A DNA stretch of 60,000 bases, taken from contig CAIIXF020000001.1 of the NCBI GenBank assembly GCA_903813345.2, forward strand, positions 6,205,098 through 6,265,097, given 5' to 3'. The stretch is from Owenia fusiformis (lineage: Eukaryota > Annelida > Polychaeta > Sabellida > Oweniidae). The translations under genes and the position numbers were made by a program. The notes under the pieces are model-generated. The model searched no databases and was not told where the DNA came from. It saw nothing but the letters and a program-made list of their open reading frames with translations. Positions 36,896-48,977 of the stretch are shown here, piece after piece (position 1 is the stretch's first letter; each line of letters opens with the position of its first letter).

Positions 36896-38790
36896 GGTGT
36901 GATCTCGTTCACGTCATGTGCCTTGTTAGAAGAGGCATTAGAGAATAACGGGTGGCTAAATGTGATGAGAGCTCGGTCAAAGGTTATATATTGATATGAA
37001 ATTCTCATGGTTCTTACAGTCAGAATAATTATTTGTCACAAACATGATTTAACACCGTAGTTTTGTTTCAAATAATACAAAATGTCAGTCATTAAAATAC
37101 TCTTGGCTTGACTTTGTACATAAATTAGTAAAAATTGAAAATGGCCTCAGGGACAATCTACTCATGAGTTTTTTAGAATAGGATAGTTTCTAAATAGCAG
37201 AAAAATCAATGAAATCTCGTGCTGCCATCTTTTATTCAGCTTTTAACTCTGGCTAGAGCTCCATTCATTTACATGCTAAAATCTTGGAAAAGTGGCTTAA
37301 TTTCATGATTTATCAAAGTGTGTTTGTTGAATCTGTATAAAACTTGAATGATATACCACATGATGACCCTGTTTATGAACATGTTGTGATTAAACATGCT
37401 AATGTTGATTGACATACAAATAATCCACGGTTTTAAAGAATTTTAGCATTGCATCTGTGGACATTTGGCCCAACTTTTTTTAAATTGTCATAGAAAATTA
37501 TTCAAATTACATAACTGTGTAAATCAAAGCTATTTTAGGAGAAAACATTCCACTGAATTCAAATATACCATTTAAAAGAAGGTAATGTAAGTCATTAGAG
37601 GTCTAATATGCAAGTCTCTTAAAATCCCACGAAAAACGAGATTTAGCGAGATTTCAAAAGCTATATGGAAACTATACTATTGATACTCGTATAACACGGG
37701 CACTAACCAGACCTCAACATGCATTGAGCATTTGAGGATCTAGGTTGAGCTGATCGAGATCTGGTTAATGTCCGTGAATAAGTTGCACTAATAAAACGTT
37801 TAGCTTTTTTATTAGATTAACATGGAGAAATTGTTTTAACCTCATTCAACTTTGCACAATACAAAACACCATGAACATTAAGTATTCTATGGTAAATATC
37901 TTATGAGAAACATATTTTTCAATAGCATTTTCGACATTTTGTCCCCACCATGCATCAAAATAAACAGTTATAAGTAATTAATTTGACTCTAATAGGCAAC
38001 AATTGATTAATGTAAATTGACAATAAATTGACATGTATATGGAAAAATATGTGTGTACTGTGTCTTTATTTTTATGGAGCTGAAGACATGTGCTGACGTG
38101 TCACGGTTGTCTGCCTAACCTCAGGAGAAATCATGAAGCATTTTAAGAATCAACCATCCGCGCACAGAGGCAGGCTTGTCTAGATCTAGATCTCTTCTTT
38201 TTTAGAAACATCTTTTCAAACCCAAATTGACCTCAAACTCACACAAATAATAAAGGATCTGTTAATATCATATCTTGCATTTTCCTGCATCAGCCAATCC
38301 AAGTTTCAGGCACAAACGCCCTTAACTTTTGTCTCCTAACAGGATTCTAATAGGGCGGTATATTTTTCATACGATATGACGAGGTGACGAGGATTTGCCC
38401 TCCAATTTTACGGAAATACAGAAATGACATATCGCCATCTATTTTTCCATTGCAATAATCTTAACAGCAATGCCAACAAGAATAAATCTGAAATGATCAA
38501 TGTTTTCCATCAATCGCCATCTATATTTTGCAGTACGGACTATTGACGACTCGCACTCTTGATTTGGGTATTATTGCTGAAATACTCTCCGTAGCAAAGC
38601 CTAAATTAGAAACGAACTATTATGAAAAAACAATTCAATTAAACATCACACCGTTAGACAGGAGTCGAATATACCTGTGTCTCGAGTATAAGGATGGGGA
38701 TGAAACACTCCCTGTATATCTGGAGTAAACATGCGAGGAATCCATCCAAGTGTATACTTTGACGCTAAAATCTCGTCTGGCCCCGTACCT

Positions 38791-38908
38791 GGGGCAAGGG
38801 TGCAAACATTCTATATGGTGTGGGGCAAGGGTGCAAACATTTAATATTGTGTGGAGCAAGGGTGCAAACATTATATATGGTGTAGGATAAGGGTGCAAAC
38901 ATGGATAT
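38791..38908 (+). repeat. Tandem array, 30-bp unit, four copies
   Basis: GGGGCAAGGGTGCAAACATT repeats at 38791, 38821, 38851 and 38881, followed by a short GATA run (38908-38925). Confidence 0.92.
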
Positions 38909-39244
38909 GTAGATAGATAGATAGACATGGCTCCATCAAAAGCATCATGTTACTCTGAAATTAACAAAATTACAGTAGTCTCGCAATATATTTTTTATGC
39001 ACTGTGCAGTAGCTATAATCGCTGTACCTTCATGCAGGGTTTGTTCATGAGAATGAATAATTAATTACAAAAACTCATAAATCACCGAGATGTACATGTA
39101 CACCTGAATATGTGTTTATTTATCCATTGTCGAGTTGTTTTAATTATACTGATTCATTTTTGCATCGATGAAAACTGAGAAAATGTGTTTTTAGATCGCT
39201 ATGTCAAACAATTGGTAATATCTAGCCAGGGTTATTAAAATTGT

Positions 39245-39363
39245 TTACTAAATATCATTTTGTTGTAAATTAAATTATCGTTAACATTATTGTTGGTGTT
39301 TTTGTTAAGAAATAGATATTTTATCAGGAATATTGACTAGGGGGTGTTTTATTACCCACATTG
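39245..39363. mobile_element. Solo right end of the 42-kb mariner family
   Basis: This piece matches the right arm of the element at 42067-43674 (shared TTGTAAATTAAATTATC and ATCAGGAATATTG), ending in a decayed ACCCACATTGTA. No left partner is nearby. Confidence 0.6.
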
Positions 39364-39450
39364 TATATTGACAATAACGTATATTATAATCACCACCTTA
39401 ATAATTGCGAGGCCTGTTCTTTGGGTATTAGCTACAGTAGTTCATGCTCG

Positions 39451-39578
39451 AGTCAGATTTGCTCCGATTCATCTGCCGGCGCCCGTCCGATTGAGTATCT
39501 TGTTCAAAATTGTATTCAGTTTTAAACATAACACTCAATTGGCCGGGCGCCGGCCTGTGAATCGGAGCAAATGTGACT
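39451..39578. repeat. Hairpin-forming inverted repeat, arms about 50 bp
   Basis: AGATTTGCTCCGATTCA...GCCGGCGCCCG at the left pairs with the right arm ending ATCGGAGCAAATGTGACT, with a loop of about 30 bp. The stem is GC-rich in an AT-rich region. Confidence 0.8.
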
Positions 39579-39974
39579 TATATATTGACTTGAGCAAGAG
39601 GTGAAGCCACCGTGTTTTAATTTGGGCCGTGACTATTCCTCATTATCTTCCAAGGTCCAGGAGAGTGAATAACGAGTTTTCAATAGGTGGTGATGATACT
39701 AATAACCTCATTATTTCAGCGGGCAAACCAGTGAAATCGTGCTGGGCCCCTACCACCCCCTCCCATGCCCGCCACTGTTAGTAGCCACCTTCTGTACTAA
39801 AAATAAATCACTGGCTATATAGCAAAATGCTATAATACAAACCAATTGGAAAAAATTGAAACCTTCGGATTAATTATGAAAAAAAACTAAGATTCCCGGT
39901 ACATATATATAATGAGCCGAAAACATTCTAAAATTGAAACAATTTTCTACAAGATGATAGTGAAGATACTGCTG

Positions 39975-41156
39975 CTAACTTGCTAGATCTGTTTCTTCCT
40001 TTAATCATTGTCACAATTCTAAATGCTTCTTGATCGATCTAACTTGCTAGATCTGATTCTGCTTTTAATCATTGTCACAATTCTAAATGCTTCTTGATCG
40101 ATCTAACTTGCTAGATCTGATTCTGCTTTTAATAATTGTCACAATTCTAAATGCTTCTTGATCGATCTAACTTGCTAGATCTGATTCTGCCTTTAATCAT
40201 TGTCACAATTCTAAATGCTTCTTGATCGATCTAACTTGCTAGATCTGCTGATTCTGCCTTTAATCATTGTCGCAATTATAAATGCTTCTTGATCGATCTA
40301 ACTTACTTGATCTGATTCTGCCTTCAATCATCGTCACAACTCTAAATGCTTCTTGATCGATCTAACTTCCTAGATCTGATTCTGCCTTTAATCATTGTCG
40401 CAACTCTGAATGCTTCTATATCGATCTAACTTGCTAGATCTGCTGATTCTGCCTTTAATCATTGTCGCAATTATAAATGCTTCTTGATCGGTCTAACTTA
40501 CTAGATCTGATTCTGCCTTTAATCATTGTCACAACTCTAAATGCTTCTTGATCGATCTAACTTGCTAGATCTGCCGATTCTGCCTTTAATCATTGTCACA
40601 ACTCTAAATGCTTCTTGATCGATCTAACTTGCTAGATCTGCTGATTCTGCCTTTAATCATGATTGTCACAATTCTAAATGCTTCTTGATCGATCTAACTT
40701 GCTAGATCTGCTGATTCTGCCTTTAATCATTGTCACAACTCTAAATGCTTCTTGATCGATCTAACTTGCTAGATCTGCCGATTCTGCCTTTAATCATTGT
40801 CGCAATTCTAAATACTTTTTGATCGATCTATCTTGCTAGATCTGATTCTGCCTTTAATCATTGACACAACTCTAAATGCTTCTTCATCGATCTAACTTGC
40901 TAGATCTGATTCTGCCTTTAATCATTGTCACAACTCTAAATGCTTCTTCATCGATCTAACTTGCTAGATCTGCTGATTCTGCCTTTAATCATTGTCGCAA
41001 TTATAAATGCTTCTTGATCGATCTAACTTGCTAGATCTGATTCTCCCTTTAATCATTGTCACAACTCTAAATGCTTCTTGATCGATATAACTTGCTAGAT
41101 CTTATTCTGCCTTTAATCATGATTGTCACAATTCTAAATGATTCTTGATCGATCTG
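39975..41156 (+). repeat. Satellite array, 63-70 bp unit, about 18 copies
   Basis: Units of CTAACTTGCTAGATCTGATT...TTTAATCATTGTCACAA...ATGCTTCTTGATCGAT are mostly 63 bp. Variants carry GCTGATT or CCGATT insertions (66-70 bp). Each unit holds GATCGATC and AGATCT palindromes. The edges are sharp. Confidence 0.95.
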
Positions 41157-41447
41157 GTTGACCGAAGTCGCTACACGATTGATAAATTTCCTGGCATTCA
41201 TTTAAATTCTACAACAAATATAAACATTCCACATATGGTTTTATAAATAGATTGTGTACGTTTGTTTGCTTTGAATCGAGATTGATTTGACCCCTGGGAA
41301 TGCCATGTAACAATCACTTATACAGATGAGTTTTGAATTGCAAATAAGTAATATCAGAAAGTTAACTCATTTCGTATTACTAGAAAAGATAAGATGTATT
41401 TTATACTTTTTGTAGCTTATTTGCACAAATTAAACGAAACTGTTATA

Positions 41448-42060
41448 CAGGGTGGGCCAAAAAAACGCCACTTTTTTTCAAGACACTACAACTTTTTTAT
41501 TTTCCAACCTACATACCTCAAATTTTGTAGTTATATAGTGCCAAGGGTTCTTAGCAATAATATAATGTTACAAGTCATTCAACTTGGATTATATTTGATC
41601 TAAAAGGGGAGTCCGCCACCCTAATTGATGATATATTTTAGATTTAGTCGCCTTGCTGATATTGCAGTATCAATGAAATGTTATAAAGTTTTTTCCAACC
41701 TGTCTAAATTCCTAGCTTTAGTTGAGCAATTTTCTAGATTGGGTGCCTTCATACAATCTCCTTGAGACCTTCCCATACCCTATACTCACTGGGGTTTGCA
41801 TCAGGGCTACTAGCTTGGCGATCATCAGGCCGTATCAGTTCAGGAACATTTTGCAAATTATGCTTATTTCTCATGAAAACCACATGTTTAAGTGAGAGAG
41901 ACGCTGGTGACATATTTTTTCAAGTAAAACTGTATGATTTATGATCCATGGCTAGATAGCAATCTCAAGTTTCATTTGGTATGCAAATTATGATTTAATA
42001 TCAAAAATTAAAAAAGTTATAGCATTTTGAAAAAAAGTGGCGTTTTTTTGGCCCACCCTG
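41448..42060 (-). mobile_element. Short mariner-type element with transposase remnant (613 bp)
   Basis: TA flanks at 41446-41447 and 42061-42062; ends CAGGGTGGGCCAAAAAAACG. On the minus strand around 41735-41830 a fragment reads SSPDANPSEYRVWEGLKEIV, which fits the third catalytic Asp region of Tc1/mariner transposases. The rest of the gene is gone. Confidence 0.8.
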
Positions 42061-42066
42061 TATATA

Positions 42067-43674
42067 CAGGGTGGGCCAAAAAAAAACACCCCCCTAGCCA
42101 ATATTTCTGATAAATATTCAATTTTTAACATGCAAACCTATAATGATATATCATTTTAAAGATAATTTAATTTGCAACAAAATGATATACAATATAACAA
42201 TTTTCAACAACTCTGGCTCGAGATATAACCATTTATGTGACATGGGGGTCAAAAAACACCTTTTCAATTTTCGTCGATTTTGCGAACGATTGCCTATTTC
42301 TACCAAATTTTAGTAGATTACAACATTGTCATGAGTCTTTCATAATTGGATATTATATATTGTTTTCATTCAGTTTTTGAACCTTGCATGCTCAATATAC
42401 ATGTGTATGCTTATAAAACTAATTCATTTCTTCTTCAGTCTGTCCAAATATGACTCAATAGACTCATCCCCGGACCCAACTTCTGATTTGATTTCTCGCT
42501 TAAAACGCGAAAGCCATTGGTATAATTGATGGACCTCTGCAGAAGTACCATCCAACACCTAATTATTCATTCTTTCAGTTTGTCTACACCCCTGATGGGC
42601 TAGGGATCTCCATAGACCAACTGTTCTAAATGCCCCAAGTTCTATACATGTAATCAAAAGGCTATACTCTATATAAGTAAGCAAGAATAGTGACATTTGC
42701 GATAAAAGGCTACTCAAATCGAGATGACATTTTTCTGAAAGGTAGATGGTGTCCACTCAGCGTTCCCCAAAAAGGATAGACCATACAGGCTCTGTTTTTT
42801 GAACCGGGAGCAAAAATATACTCTGAATGTTAATGACATGAGGTGGTAAAAAGGACTCCTCAAGAATATAATAAAAAACATGTGAAAGAAATTTCATTTT
42901 CTGATAGAACAGTGCTCCATCACACAGGTCCAATGCTACCCTGGAGTTTTTGGAGATTCGAAATGTCACCATCTCCAACCTAGAAAATGGCTTACTGGCA
43001 GTCCAGTTGCCAATAATGTTGATTACCATACCTGGGAGCATCTAGAACAGTTGGTATTTAAATATACCAAGCCTATCAGGGATGTAGAGGAACTAAAATA
43101 AAGAATAACTAGCAGTTGAATGGTACTTCCGCATACATCCATCAATTATGCCATCAACCAATGGCTTCGGCGTCTTAAGCGAATAATCCAATCAGAGGAT
43201 GGGTTTGGGGGTGCAGGGGCGGATCTGGGAATCAACAAGGGGGGGGAAATCAAATCAGAAGTTGGGTCCGGGGATGAGTCTATTGAGTCATATTTGGACA
43301 GACTGAAGAAGAAATGAATTAGTTTTATAAGCATACACATGTATATTGAGCATGCAAGGTTCAAAAACTGAATGAAAACAATATATAATATCCAATTATG
43401 AAAGACTCATGACAATGTTGTAATCTACTAAAATTTGGTAGAAATAGGCAATTGTTCGCAAAACCGACGAAAATTGAAAAGGTGTTTTTTGACCCCCATG
43501 TCACATAAATGGTTATATTTCTATATGAGGTTGTTGAAAATGGTGCTATTATATATCATTGTGTTGCAAATTAAATTATCTTTAATATGATATATCATTG
43601 TTGGTGTGATTGTTAAAAAATAAATATTTATCAGGAATATTGGTTAGGGGGGTGGTTTTTTTTGGCCCACCCTG
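42067..43674 (+). mobile_element. Mariner-type foldback element with 0.43-kb TIRs and degraded transposase (1608 bp)
   Basis: TA flanks at 42065-42066 and 43675-43676. Both arms are about 429 bp (42067-42495 and 43246-43674). The plus strand carries a broken transposase. It reads ALFFEPGAKIYSE (about 42780-42825), NSAPSHRSNATLEFLE (about 42910-42960, second Asp box with the first residues decayed), GSPVANNVDYHTWEHLEQLV and PIRDVEELK (to about 43100), and INQWLRRLKRIIQ (about 43150). Stops and frameshifts break it. The coding end (ESYLDRLKKK) lies inside the right arm, so the inverted arm repeats it on the left. Confidence 0.85.
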
Positions 43675-43953
43675 TAGTAGTTAAATTGGGTAAAGTGATT
43701 TAAAGGGGGCGCGACAAGCCATGTAGAGAAAAAATAGGAAAAATGTCTGAGCTATCAAGGCATCATTTGGCATACATATTTTCTTTAAACGTACGGATAA
43801 ACTATCAATTTCAGCATTAAGAAGTTCAATTCAAAGCTTCAAAAAGGGGAAATTCACTTTTATAATTTTAAGATTCTCCATGTTTCAAGAGGAGTATCAG
43901 CTGAAATAATGTTTATCTAGGGGGATTTTTTGTAGATAATAAAAATAGATGTA

Positions 43954-44817
43954 CCTCCATAAGTTTGGCAACCTTTTTTCCACCATTGAACTACGTGTTA
44001 AAGCCTCTTTACCTTTGAATTTTTATTTACTTAACCTGCGATGAAAATACTTAAACTATTAATGGAAACGTAATTTGACTTTAATTCCAATACCTCCAAA
44101 TTTTCTCAATTTTTTTCCTCAATTACAATAGGTCGAAAATTGATGATAAATTTGATGAATTTTTGAAAATCGACATTCCCATGTTAACCAATGGGAAATG
44201 GTAGGTTTGCCGCAAGTCATACGACAGAATATCCATCCATCCGAGTCCTTGCAAAAAATACGAGTTAGACAGGCAATTGAATTTGCTAACTTTATTTAAC
44301 AAAAAATTGATATGTTTCTTCAGGTTCAACAAAGTTATAGGGCTTTAAAGTCAAAATTGTTTTTCAAAAAACCTCTCCCATTGAAATAACACAGGAGGCG
44401 AAAAATTATTTTCAAAATTGACTTTGAAGCGCTGTAACTTTAATATTCATCAAATAAACTAAACACTTAGTGTTCAAAAAAGTTAGACAATTCAATTTTC
44501 TATATAAAAATATTTTTTGCTGAATCTTTTACTGAAAAAGTATCCTGATTTCTGATTTGCCCCGAACCCTCCATTTCCCATTGGATTACATGGGAATGAC
44601 GATTTTCAAAAATTCATCAAATTTATCATCAATTTTCGACCTATTGTAATTGAGGAAAAAAATTGAGAAAATTTGGAGGTATTGGAAATAAAGTCAAGTT
44701 ACGTTTCCATTAATATTATGAGTTATTTCATCGCCGGTTAAGTAAATAAAAATGCAAACGTAAAGAGGCTTTAACACATAGTTCAATGGGGAAAAAAGGT
44801 TGCCAAACTTATGGAGG
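43954..44817. repeat. 864-bp palindrome (foldback element)
   Basis: CCTCCATAAGTTTGGCAACC at the left is inverted at the right end (GGTTGCCAAACTTATGGAGG), and the two halves remain alike down to the centre near 44385. No target duplication is obvious. Confidence 0.85.
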
Positions 44818-45430
44818 GGAGTGTAAGTCGATGAAATATATTTTGACGTTGAATGGCCCCTATGCACTAATTGTTGCACCTTTAAGTCTAAACGATTAGA
44901 TTTACATATTGTTTTGATTTGCATACTGAACAAATAATTTGAACAGAATAAGTTACGAAATCCGACTCTTAAGCCAAATTACATTTGAATGACTTAACAA
45001 TGAGAAAAGGTTTACTAAACTGATTAATAAAACAATCAATGGACGTTTATTAAAAAGAAAAACCAGTACAAGTCGTTATACAAATATTGTGTTAAACTTA
45101 TTCAGAAGATAAGCAGGCTTCACATGTTTTCAGTCACGCCTGCCAAAAATAAACCTAGCCAAACGAGACAAATTGCTTGAAACGCTTGATTCAACTTTTT
45201 CCAACATTGTACCATTTCGAATAAATATCACATACCTGAAAATTCACCTAATAATAGCATGACGTGCTCCAAGTTAAGATCGATAATTTAACGGTGTACC
45301 ATATGAAGTACAGTATTTATGGTGGACTACTTGCAATAGGACAGATTTTCAGCAAGCACTTTCTCAAAGTAAATGTGCCATAAACTAAAAACACCAGTGG
45401 ATCGTCACATACGATAAAAGGGAATAAAAG

Positions 45431-47134
45431 ATGGCCAGGCCGATGAAAGTAAAGAAAATACTGTACATAAGTATCACAATTGTTATGATATTCGTTATAC
45501 TATCATATAAACATACAACAAAAGATACTGTATTAAAACGTCGTGATATTCCTATTGATAGAACCACTGAAATCAAAGAAATATCCTTGGCGACAATGGA
45601 CGTTTTTGATAAAGATGATTTGACTTTACCAGATGGCTGGTGGGTTTCGCGCAAAGATATATGGAAAGAGGAGAACGACTGTGGAACTGAAGGACTTCAG
45701 TCACACTGTGCAAAGGTATTAGTCACAAAGTGTCGACCTAAATCTAAAAACATGAACTTATTCATACCTTTAAAGCAAAATGAGGCACTGAGAGGATTTT
45801 ATTTGTCACTTAGAAGCAGTGGAAAGAATCTTGTCATGAACAGAACTCTTTTCAGTGATGATGTATTTTTCTTTGGTGCAATGGTAGCCGTGCGACATTC
45901 TGACTTTTCTACCCAGATATTGGAGATGAGTCTTCCACCAGGAGGTGAAGGATACACAAAATCTGACCTTCATATTGTCCCATTCGGAAAAGCCAGTGTA
46001 ACAAGCATAACAATTGCCTTAACTTGCCATGGATTTGTTGGAAAGGCAAAATTTACGGATATACAACTTAAACCAATTCTTAACACTCAATTGTCCGACA
46101 TTTCACCTTCAGATTTTGTTGAATCATGTCCAACTTTGCCTTCACCACTTCCTGATACGCCCAAGTTTAAAATGAAGCATGTTGTCATATCAAAGGGCAA
46201 GTTTGACGTAGAGAATAGTATGTTAACACTAATAACCCAACTGTCATTAGCTCGTTTGGATGCACTAGAACGAGTAATTAAAATATGGGATGGCCCTGTC
46301 GCAGCACTAGTTGTCTACGTACCCTTGGTTGAAGGTGATGACATTGAAGACCAGGAAAAACAGAGACAGCTTGCACACACCAGGATCATGAAAGTTTTAA
46401 ACTCAGGAAGGATACGGAACTGTCATATAATATACGTTTATGGTAACCAGCCGGATGAAGAGTATCCGGTGAATCATCTACGAAACATTGGTATACGTAC
46501 TGTCAAAACTGAATATATGTTCATTTTAGATGTCGATTTTATTCCCTCTTCAGATTTTCAAAAGTCATTTGAACTTGCCTTCAAAAGACAATATCAAACG
46601 GCATCTGAAGCAAGATTTAAAAAGGAAGTATATGTTTCCCCGGCGTTTGAATGCGTACAGGCCTGTGGCGAAGGGCATTTACCCCGACAAAAGCGTGATC
46701 TCATAGATACTGTCAGTAAAAAGAAGCCCGATGTTCAGATTTTTCGAGGACGTGTTGCCCCTGATGCTCATGGGTCAACTGATTATGCACAGTGGTATAC
46801 TACCGACAAGATGTATAGTACCACGAATTATCAAAACAGTTACGAACCGTACATAATAATTCGTAAACATGACAATATCCCTGTTTTCGATGAACGTTTC
46901 AGCGCCTACGGCATGAATAAAGTCGGCTTTATGATGGAATTAAAAGCGTCCGGATATGAGTTTGTTGTCCTACCTGACTGTTGGGTCACGCATGTGCCCC
47001 ATGAGAACAGTCCTGACAAAAACAAATTCTTGCATAGTCGTATTGAAAAGCTCAAGAATCGTATACTGAGATTCGAATATTTGTTAGATTTGAGCAGAAA
47101 GTACAGAATTGGAAAATGTCAAACTCAAACTTAA
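45431..47134 (+). CDS. Type II Golgi glycosyltransferase, family GT49 (B4GAT1/LARGE C-terminal type)
   Basis: A single uninterrupted 567-aa frame. Residues about 10-26 (ILYISITIVMIFVILSY) form a signal anchor after a short basic cytoplasmic tail, the usual Golgi type II layout. Residues about 53-225 form a beta-rich luminal region with a sequon at N137. The catalytic part starts near residue 245. It contains RNIGIRTVKTEY followed by FILDVDFIP with the metal-binding DxD at D367-V-D369, then EPYIIIRK, FDERFSAYGMNKVGFMMEL, and VLPDCWVTHVPH (H521-V-P-H524). These blocks match GT49, whose known members add beta-1,4-glucuronic acid or glucuronic acid repeats during glycan synthesis, as in matriglycan assembly on dystroglycan. 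Donor and acceptor here are unknown. The start has A at -3 (aaagATGGCC). It has no introns, so a retrocopy-derived or intron-poor family member is possible, but the frame is intact. Confidence 0.88.
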   Translation: MARPMKVKKILYISITIVMIFVILSYKHTTKDTVLKRRDIPIDRTTEIKEISLATMDVFDKDDLTLPDGWWVSRKDIWKEENDCGTEGLQSHCAKVLVTKCRPKSKNMNLFIPLKQNEALRGFYLSLRSSGKNLVMNRTLFSDDVFFFGAMVAVRHSDFSTQILEMSLPPGGEGYTKSDLHIVPFGKASVTSITIALTCHGFVGKAKFTDIQLKPILNTQLSDISPSDFVESCPTLPSPLPDTPKFKMKHVVISKGKFDVENSMLTLITQLSLARLDALERVIKIWDGPVAALVVYVPLVEGDDIEDQEKQRQLAHTRIMKVLNSGRIRNCHIIYVYGNQPDEEYPVNHLRNIGIRTVKTEYMFILDVDFIPSSDFQKSFELAFKRQYQTASEARFKKEVYVSPAFECVQACGEGHLPRQKRDLIDTVSKKKPDVQIFRGRVAPDAHGSTDYAQWYTTDKMYSTTNYQNSYEPYIIIRKHDNIPVFDERFSAYGMNKVGFMMELKASGYEFVVLPDCWVTHVPHENSPDKNKFLHSRIEKLKNRILRFEYLLDLSRKYRIGKCQTQT

Positions 47135-47267
47135 GTATCCAAAAGGATTAAGTATTGTTATCCTATATGTATATTATTATTTCACAATGTACAATTACTC
47201 TTATGGCTTTTATGTATATTCACCCATGGTAAATAGTGTAGTGACCAGTGCAATACATGCCGAGGAT

Positions 47268-47300
47268 ATATACGAGGGTCGTTTAATAAGTATTGATACA
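47268..47300. mobile_element. Solo mariner-like terminus
   Basis: TACGAGGGTCGTTTAATAAG is a typical mariner end. Another decayed TACGAGGGT is at 47938 in direct orientation. No inverted partner was found. Confidence 0.4.
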
Positions 47301-48525
47301 AATGCTCTCATTCTTGAGGAATCAACATGAACTATTCAGGAATTTAATGTACTACGTAGGTTTAAGTGCTGACAATTTGTTATGAATTTATTCCTAGCAG
47401 TTAGTAGGCAACAACACATTTAATATATAAAGATGAGTTAGACTAAGACCAAGACAAAAAGCAGCTTCTTCTTTCCTCGCTTTAACTGCAAGAGGCATGT
47501 ATGTATATCATCAGTATCATTCTATGGGACCATTACATTGCAATGTTCTTTGATTTGCGTGCATCGAAATCATGTTCTTTTACAATTGATTCCATTTTGC
47601 TCAAATCATACATTAGTTGTCATCATTTATTAAACAATGTAATCTAAAAAAGTAAACAATTAGGTGCTTTAGTGTATAAATCAATATTGTTCATATAGCG
47701 GATTTGTTTGTTAGTGTTATACGATGTATGTCGTGGTATGAACAGAAACGGGTCATACTGAAGAATTGGATTAGTATTCGCCAAAGAATTTACATTTGTA
47801 TGGTGATTTTATATTAATCTATAAGTGCGTGTAGACTATTGAAACATCCACAGGCGTAACAGGATAACAGCATTGTCAAATTGTCTCTTTTCGTATTTTG
47901 TACATCTTTCGATGCTGCTAAGCCTAAATTAAAAATACGAGGGTATATCAATTAATACTCATAAATGTCTCTTAAAGTTTTTTTTCATTAAAACGTTTTT
48001 TGTAATATAGGTGGGCAAAAAAGAGTCCACATTTTTTATTTCGATACAACTTTTTACTATTATAATAATCATGCCTCAAATAACATTTACAGATTGTGAT
48101 TTTATACATTCAACCAGAGGAAAATGTTATGTTAAATGTATATAGACTATTATTACCACCTTGCCGGGCCAGTTCTAGGGGTTTTAGTGCTAGTTTAGAA
48201 GGCGTTTATTTTACTTTATTATATACCTCAAATGTATTCTAGATGCTCATTGGCTTATTCATGGTCACATGACATGGAATAGATGAACTAATTCCCTGGA
48301 AAGTCCTAAATCCCTGCTTTCAGGGAAGATGAATTGTACTAATCACCAGTTAGGTCATGTGACCAGTCAATAGTACGTTTTATCTTCCCCCAAATCTGAG
48401 ATTATAGCAGTTGAAAGGTAAAATGCCTTTAAATGCCAATAGGAACCTGTGAACATTTGATATTGAAATGAAAGACTTCTTATTTTGTTTTTGTTTACAG
48501 AGTACTTATCAGGTATATAATAAAA

Positions 48526-48700
48526 CAAATAGTGACTGCCACATTTTCGGGAAATAGTGTAAAAAATTTCCTCTCGGGAATATCCTGTCCACTGACTTGT
48601 TCCCTCGGCCTGCAGCCTCGGGAACATGTCATGCAGTGGACAGGATATTCCCTTGAGGAAAATATTTTGCACTATTTCCCTCAATGGCAGTCACTATTTG
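48526..48700. repeat. Hairpin-forming inverted repeat, arms about 84 bp
   Basis: CAAATAGTGACTGCC...GGAATATCCTGTCCACTG pairs with its inverse to the right. The centre (CCTCGGCCTGCAGCCTCGG) is almost a perfect palindrome. Confidence 0.9.
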
Positions 48701-48852
48701 TACAATATCGACCTGAGAAATGTGTGACGTCATAGTGGTGGTCCATATGGACCGGTCTAGAATACATTCTGGACCGGCAATTTTCCCCGGGAAATTAGAT
48801 ATCGTTCAATGCGTAAGATTTTCTTGCTGTTTCAGTCCTGGTCGTTAACGGT

Positions 48853-48977
48853 GGTAATAATACTAATAACGTCAATTCTGCGGGCGATATAGTGAAATAT
48901 TGGACCTTGGGCCTTCGGCCCCCGGTCCAATATTTCACTATATCGCCCTTAGAAATGACGTTATTGTACTATTATAT
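48853..48977. repeat. Hairpin-forming inverted repeat, core arms 30 bp
   Basis: GGGCGATATAGTGAAATATT with its inverse forms a near-perfect stem around GGGCCTTCGGCCC. Outer arms carry AATAACGTCA. A related unpaired copy lies at 39685-39745. Confidence 0.85.

Larger units (their letters stand above)
34457..39244. other. Intergenic, repeat-bearing
   Basis: It contains the 35.4-36.0 kb motif cluster, the 144-bp array and the 30-bp array. No coding exon was recognised between them. Confidence 0.5.

Noticed and set aside
36247-36994. Several frames of 75-102 aa
   Set aside because: They are by-products of the 144-bp tandem array and repeat the same peptide.
39975-41156. Regularly spaced repeats considered as a CRISPR array
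   Set aside because: The units are contiguous tandem repeats without unique spacers, in animal DNA; the same holds for 49437-49904.
42559-43041. Minus-strand frames of 65 and 94 aa
   Set aside because: They are antisense to the broken transposase on the plus strand.
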